This document shows, piece after piece, positions 39,383 to 40,772 of a stretch of DNA of 40,772 nt (its first letter is position 1; every line of letters starts with the position of its first letter). Origin of the DNA: an uncultured Clostridia bacterium. GTDB lineage: Bacteria > Bacillota > Clostridia > Christensenellales > Borkfalkiaceae. The position numbers and the translations under genes are program-made. A model generated the notes under the pieces. It had not been told where the DNA came from, did not search any database, and saw only the letters and a list, made by a program, of their open reading frames with translations. Where the stretch lies: positions 1 through 40,772 of the forward strand of contig CALVMP010000006.1 of assembly GCA_944346655.1 (NCBI GenBank), read 5' to 3'.

Positions 39383-40750
39383 ATGCAGTTTGAATACACA
39401 AAGACAAATTATTTCAAAGTTGCCGGCGAGGAAGAAAAGAAAGCCGCATTCGGGTATGCCGAAGGCTATAAAAATTTTCTCTTCTCGTCAAAGACCGAGC
39501 GCGGCGCGGTAGCCACGGCGGTAAAGCTGTGCGAAGAACGGGGTTATAAGCCCTACATGTTCGGCGACAAGGTAAAGGCGGGCGATAAGCTCTACTTTGT
39601 CAACCGCGACAAGAACATCTTCGTAATCAAGATAGGCACTAACAACATAGGCAAGTGCGGCATGAAAATCATGGCTGCCCACGTCGACAGTCCCCGCCTC
39701 GATTTAAAGCCCAATCCCCTCTTCGAGGAAGCTGGTCTTGCATTCTTAAAGACTCACTACTACGGCGGCATCAAAAAGTACCAGTGGCCCACAATCGCCC
39801 TCGCGCTCACGGGCGTCGTCGTTCTGCGCGGCGGCAAGAGGGTGGAGGTCAACGTAGGCGACGACGAAAACGACCCTATCTTTTACATAACCGACCTTCT
39901 TCCCCACCTCGCCCAGGAACAGGTTGAAAAGACCATGTCCAAGGCAATTTCCGGCGAAAGCTTAAACGCCATTGTCGGCTCAATTCCCGACGGAGAGGAG
40001 GAAAAGGAGGGAGTAAAGGCTGCCGTCTTAAAGCTGCTCAACGCCAAGTACGGCATGACGGAAATCGACTTCCAGACCTCCGAGCTCTGCTTCGTTCCCG
40101 CGGGTAAGCCCCGCGACGTCGGCTTCGACCGCGCCCTCATCTCGGCTTACGGTCACGACGATAAGGTATGCGCCTATCCCGAACTCACCGCCCTGTTTGA
40201 AAGCGACGGCAAGGATACCGTAATGGCGATCTTTGCAGACAAGGAGGAGACGGGCTCCGACGGCGTAACGGGCATGCAGTCGCGCGTCATTCTCGATATA
40301 ATCGATAACATCTCTCAATCGCTCGGCGCAAATCCCACGCTCGTCAGGTACAACTCCAAGTGCATCTCTGCAGACGTTTGCTCGGCATTCGACCCCGAAT
40401 ATGCCTCGGTGTATGAAAAGCGCAACGCCTCTTTCATCGGCTGCGGCATGTCGGTCACCAAGTACCACGGCGCCCGCGGCAAGAACAGCACCAACGACGC
40501 CTCTGCCGAAATGGTGGGCTACGTCCGCGATGCTCTGGAGGACGCAGGCGTAGTATATCAGACGGGCGAACTCGGCCGCATCGACATAGGAGGAGGCGGC
40601 ACCGTGGCAAAGTACATCGCCAACCTCGGCATAGACACGCTCGACGCGGGCGTTCCCGTGCTCTCTATGCACGCCCCCTACGAAATTATCTCCAAGGCGG
40701 ACCTCTACTCCATGCACAAAGCAATGCTCGCCTTCTGCAACAAACACTAA
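39383..40750 (+). CDS. M18 family aminopeptidase
   Basis: A cytoplasmic zinc aminopeptidase of 455 residues that releases N-terminal amino acids, often acidic or hydrophobic, from peptides. The metal and catalytic residues are in AAHVDSPRLDLKP (H100, D102), SAYGHDDKVCA (GHDD 257-260; in M18 this aspartate bridges the metals), FADKEETGSDG (286-294; general-base Glu), SADVCSAFDPEY and, near the end, VLSMHAPYEI with the last His. The spelling KEETGSDG and long form match the Clostridia branch of M18. I chose the ATG at 39383, which has AAAGGAG six bases upstream; an ATG at 39338 lies between the -35 and -10 boxes and cannot be on this transcript. Confidence 0.95.
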   Translation: MQFEYTKTNYFKVAGEEEKKAAFGYAEGYKNFLFSSKTERGAVATAVKLCEERGYKPYMFGDKVKAGDKLYFVNRDKNIFVIKIGTNNIGKCGMKIMAAHVDSPRLDLKPNPLFEEAGLAFLKTHYYGGIKKYQWPTIALALTGVVVLRGGKRVEVNVGDDENDPIFYITDLLPHLAQEQVEKTMSKAISGESLNAIVGSIPDGEEEKEGVKAAVLKLLNAKYGMTEIDFQTSELCFVPAGKPRDVGFDRALISAYGHDDKVCAYPELTALFESDGKDTVMAIFADKEETGSDGVTGMQSRVILDIIDNISQSLGANPTLVRYNSKCISADVCSAFDPEYASVYEKRNASFIGCGMSVTKYHGARGKNSTNDASAEMVGYVRDALEDAGVVYQTGELGRIDIGGGGTVAKYIANLGIDTLDAGVPVLSMHAPYEIISKADLYSMHKAMLAFCNKH

Positions 40751-40772
40751 ATATTAAAAAACCGCGGCGCAA

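Noticed and set aside
1-40772. CRISPR array, tRNA or rRNA genes, transposon ends
   Set aside because: No regularly spaced repeats, no cloverleaf-like stretches in the intergenic gaps, and no transposase or flanking inverted repeats were found by reading.

Overview
The window looks like ordinary chromosome from an uncultured, anaerobic Gram-positive bacterium of the Clostridia type, probably a gut lineage. This is inferred from gene content: gpmI/tpiA/pgk glycolysis, the obgE-yhbY-nadD/yqeK-rsfS block, DegV proteins, DUF1934 and DUF3267 proteins, an Rnf complex with Gx-transporter and NusG-II satellites, lipoproteins with Gram-positive lipoboxes, and consensus sigma-A promoters. I cannot name a genus. 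I saw no phage, insertion sequence, CRISPR array, rRNA or tRNA.

Layout. 1-5213 (minus): 3' truncated gpmI, a small HTH gene facing the 3' remnant of a lost beta-rich gene, tpiA, a membrane protein of unknown function, and pgk with an unusual insertion. 5414-13317 (plus): tyrA, a Bax-inhibitor-1 protein, DUF1934, a metallo-beta-lactamase-fold protein, a strongly divergent Rho, obgE, yhbY, a nadD-yqeK fusion and rsfS, with one unknown membrane gene (11042-11788) on the other strand. 13305-21142: a small membrane protein, a DeoC-like protein without the Schiff-base lysine, a compact SF1 helicase, pgi, a DUF3267 protein, an alpha/beta hydrolase, a low-molecular-weight phosphatase, a LOG-family protein and a DegV protein. 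21437-29875 (plus): an HTH membrane regulator with a palindromic operator, a second DegV, a fused ThrE exporter, gltX, a CmpB-type membrane protein and a MacB-like ABC transporter broken by a one-base frameshift.

30062-39237 is a redox region. A plus-strand cassette encodes a lipoprotein with three FMN-binding repeats, a lipoprotein ApbE flavin transferase and a NusG-domain-II membrane protein. It converges on a minus-strand operon, Gx transporter-rnfC-rnfD-rnfG-rnfE-rnfA-rnfB. Rnf couples ferredoxin oxidation and NAD reduction to an ion gradient; ApbE would attach FMN to RnfD, RnfG and the lipoprotein outside the membrane. RnfG carries two FMN sites rather than one, so up to six covalent FMN sites are encoded here, suggesting an Rnf-linked extracytoplasmic flavin relay. 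An M18 aminopeptidase closes the window.

The items most worth a second look are the Rho with replaced catalytic glutamate and arginine finger, the tandem-FMN RnfG beside the triple-FMN lipoprotein, a set of four promoters whose -10 box lies 6-9 bases from the start codon (leaderless mRNAs), the DeoC-like pseudoenzyme and the ABC transporter frameshift.
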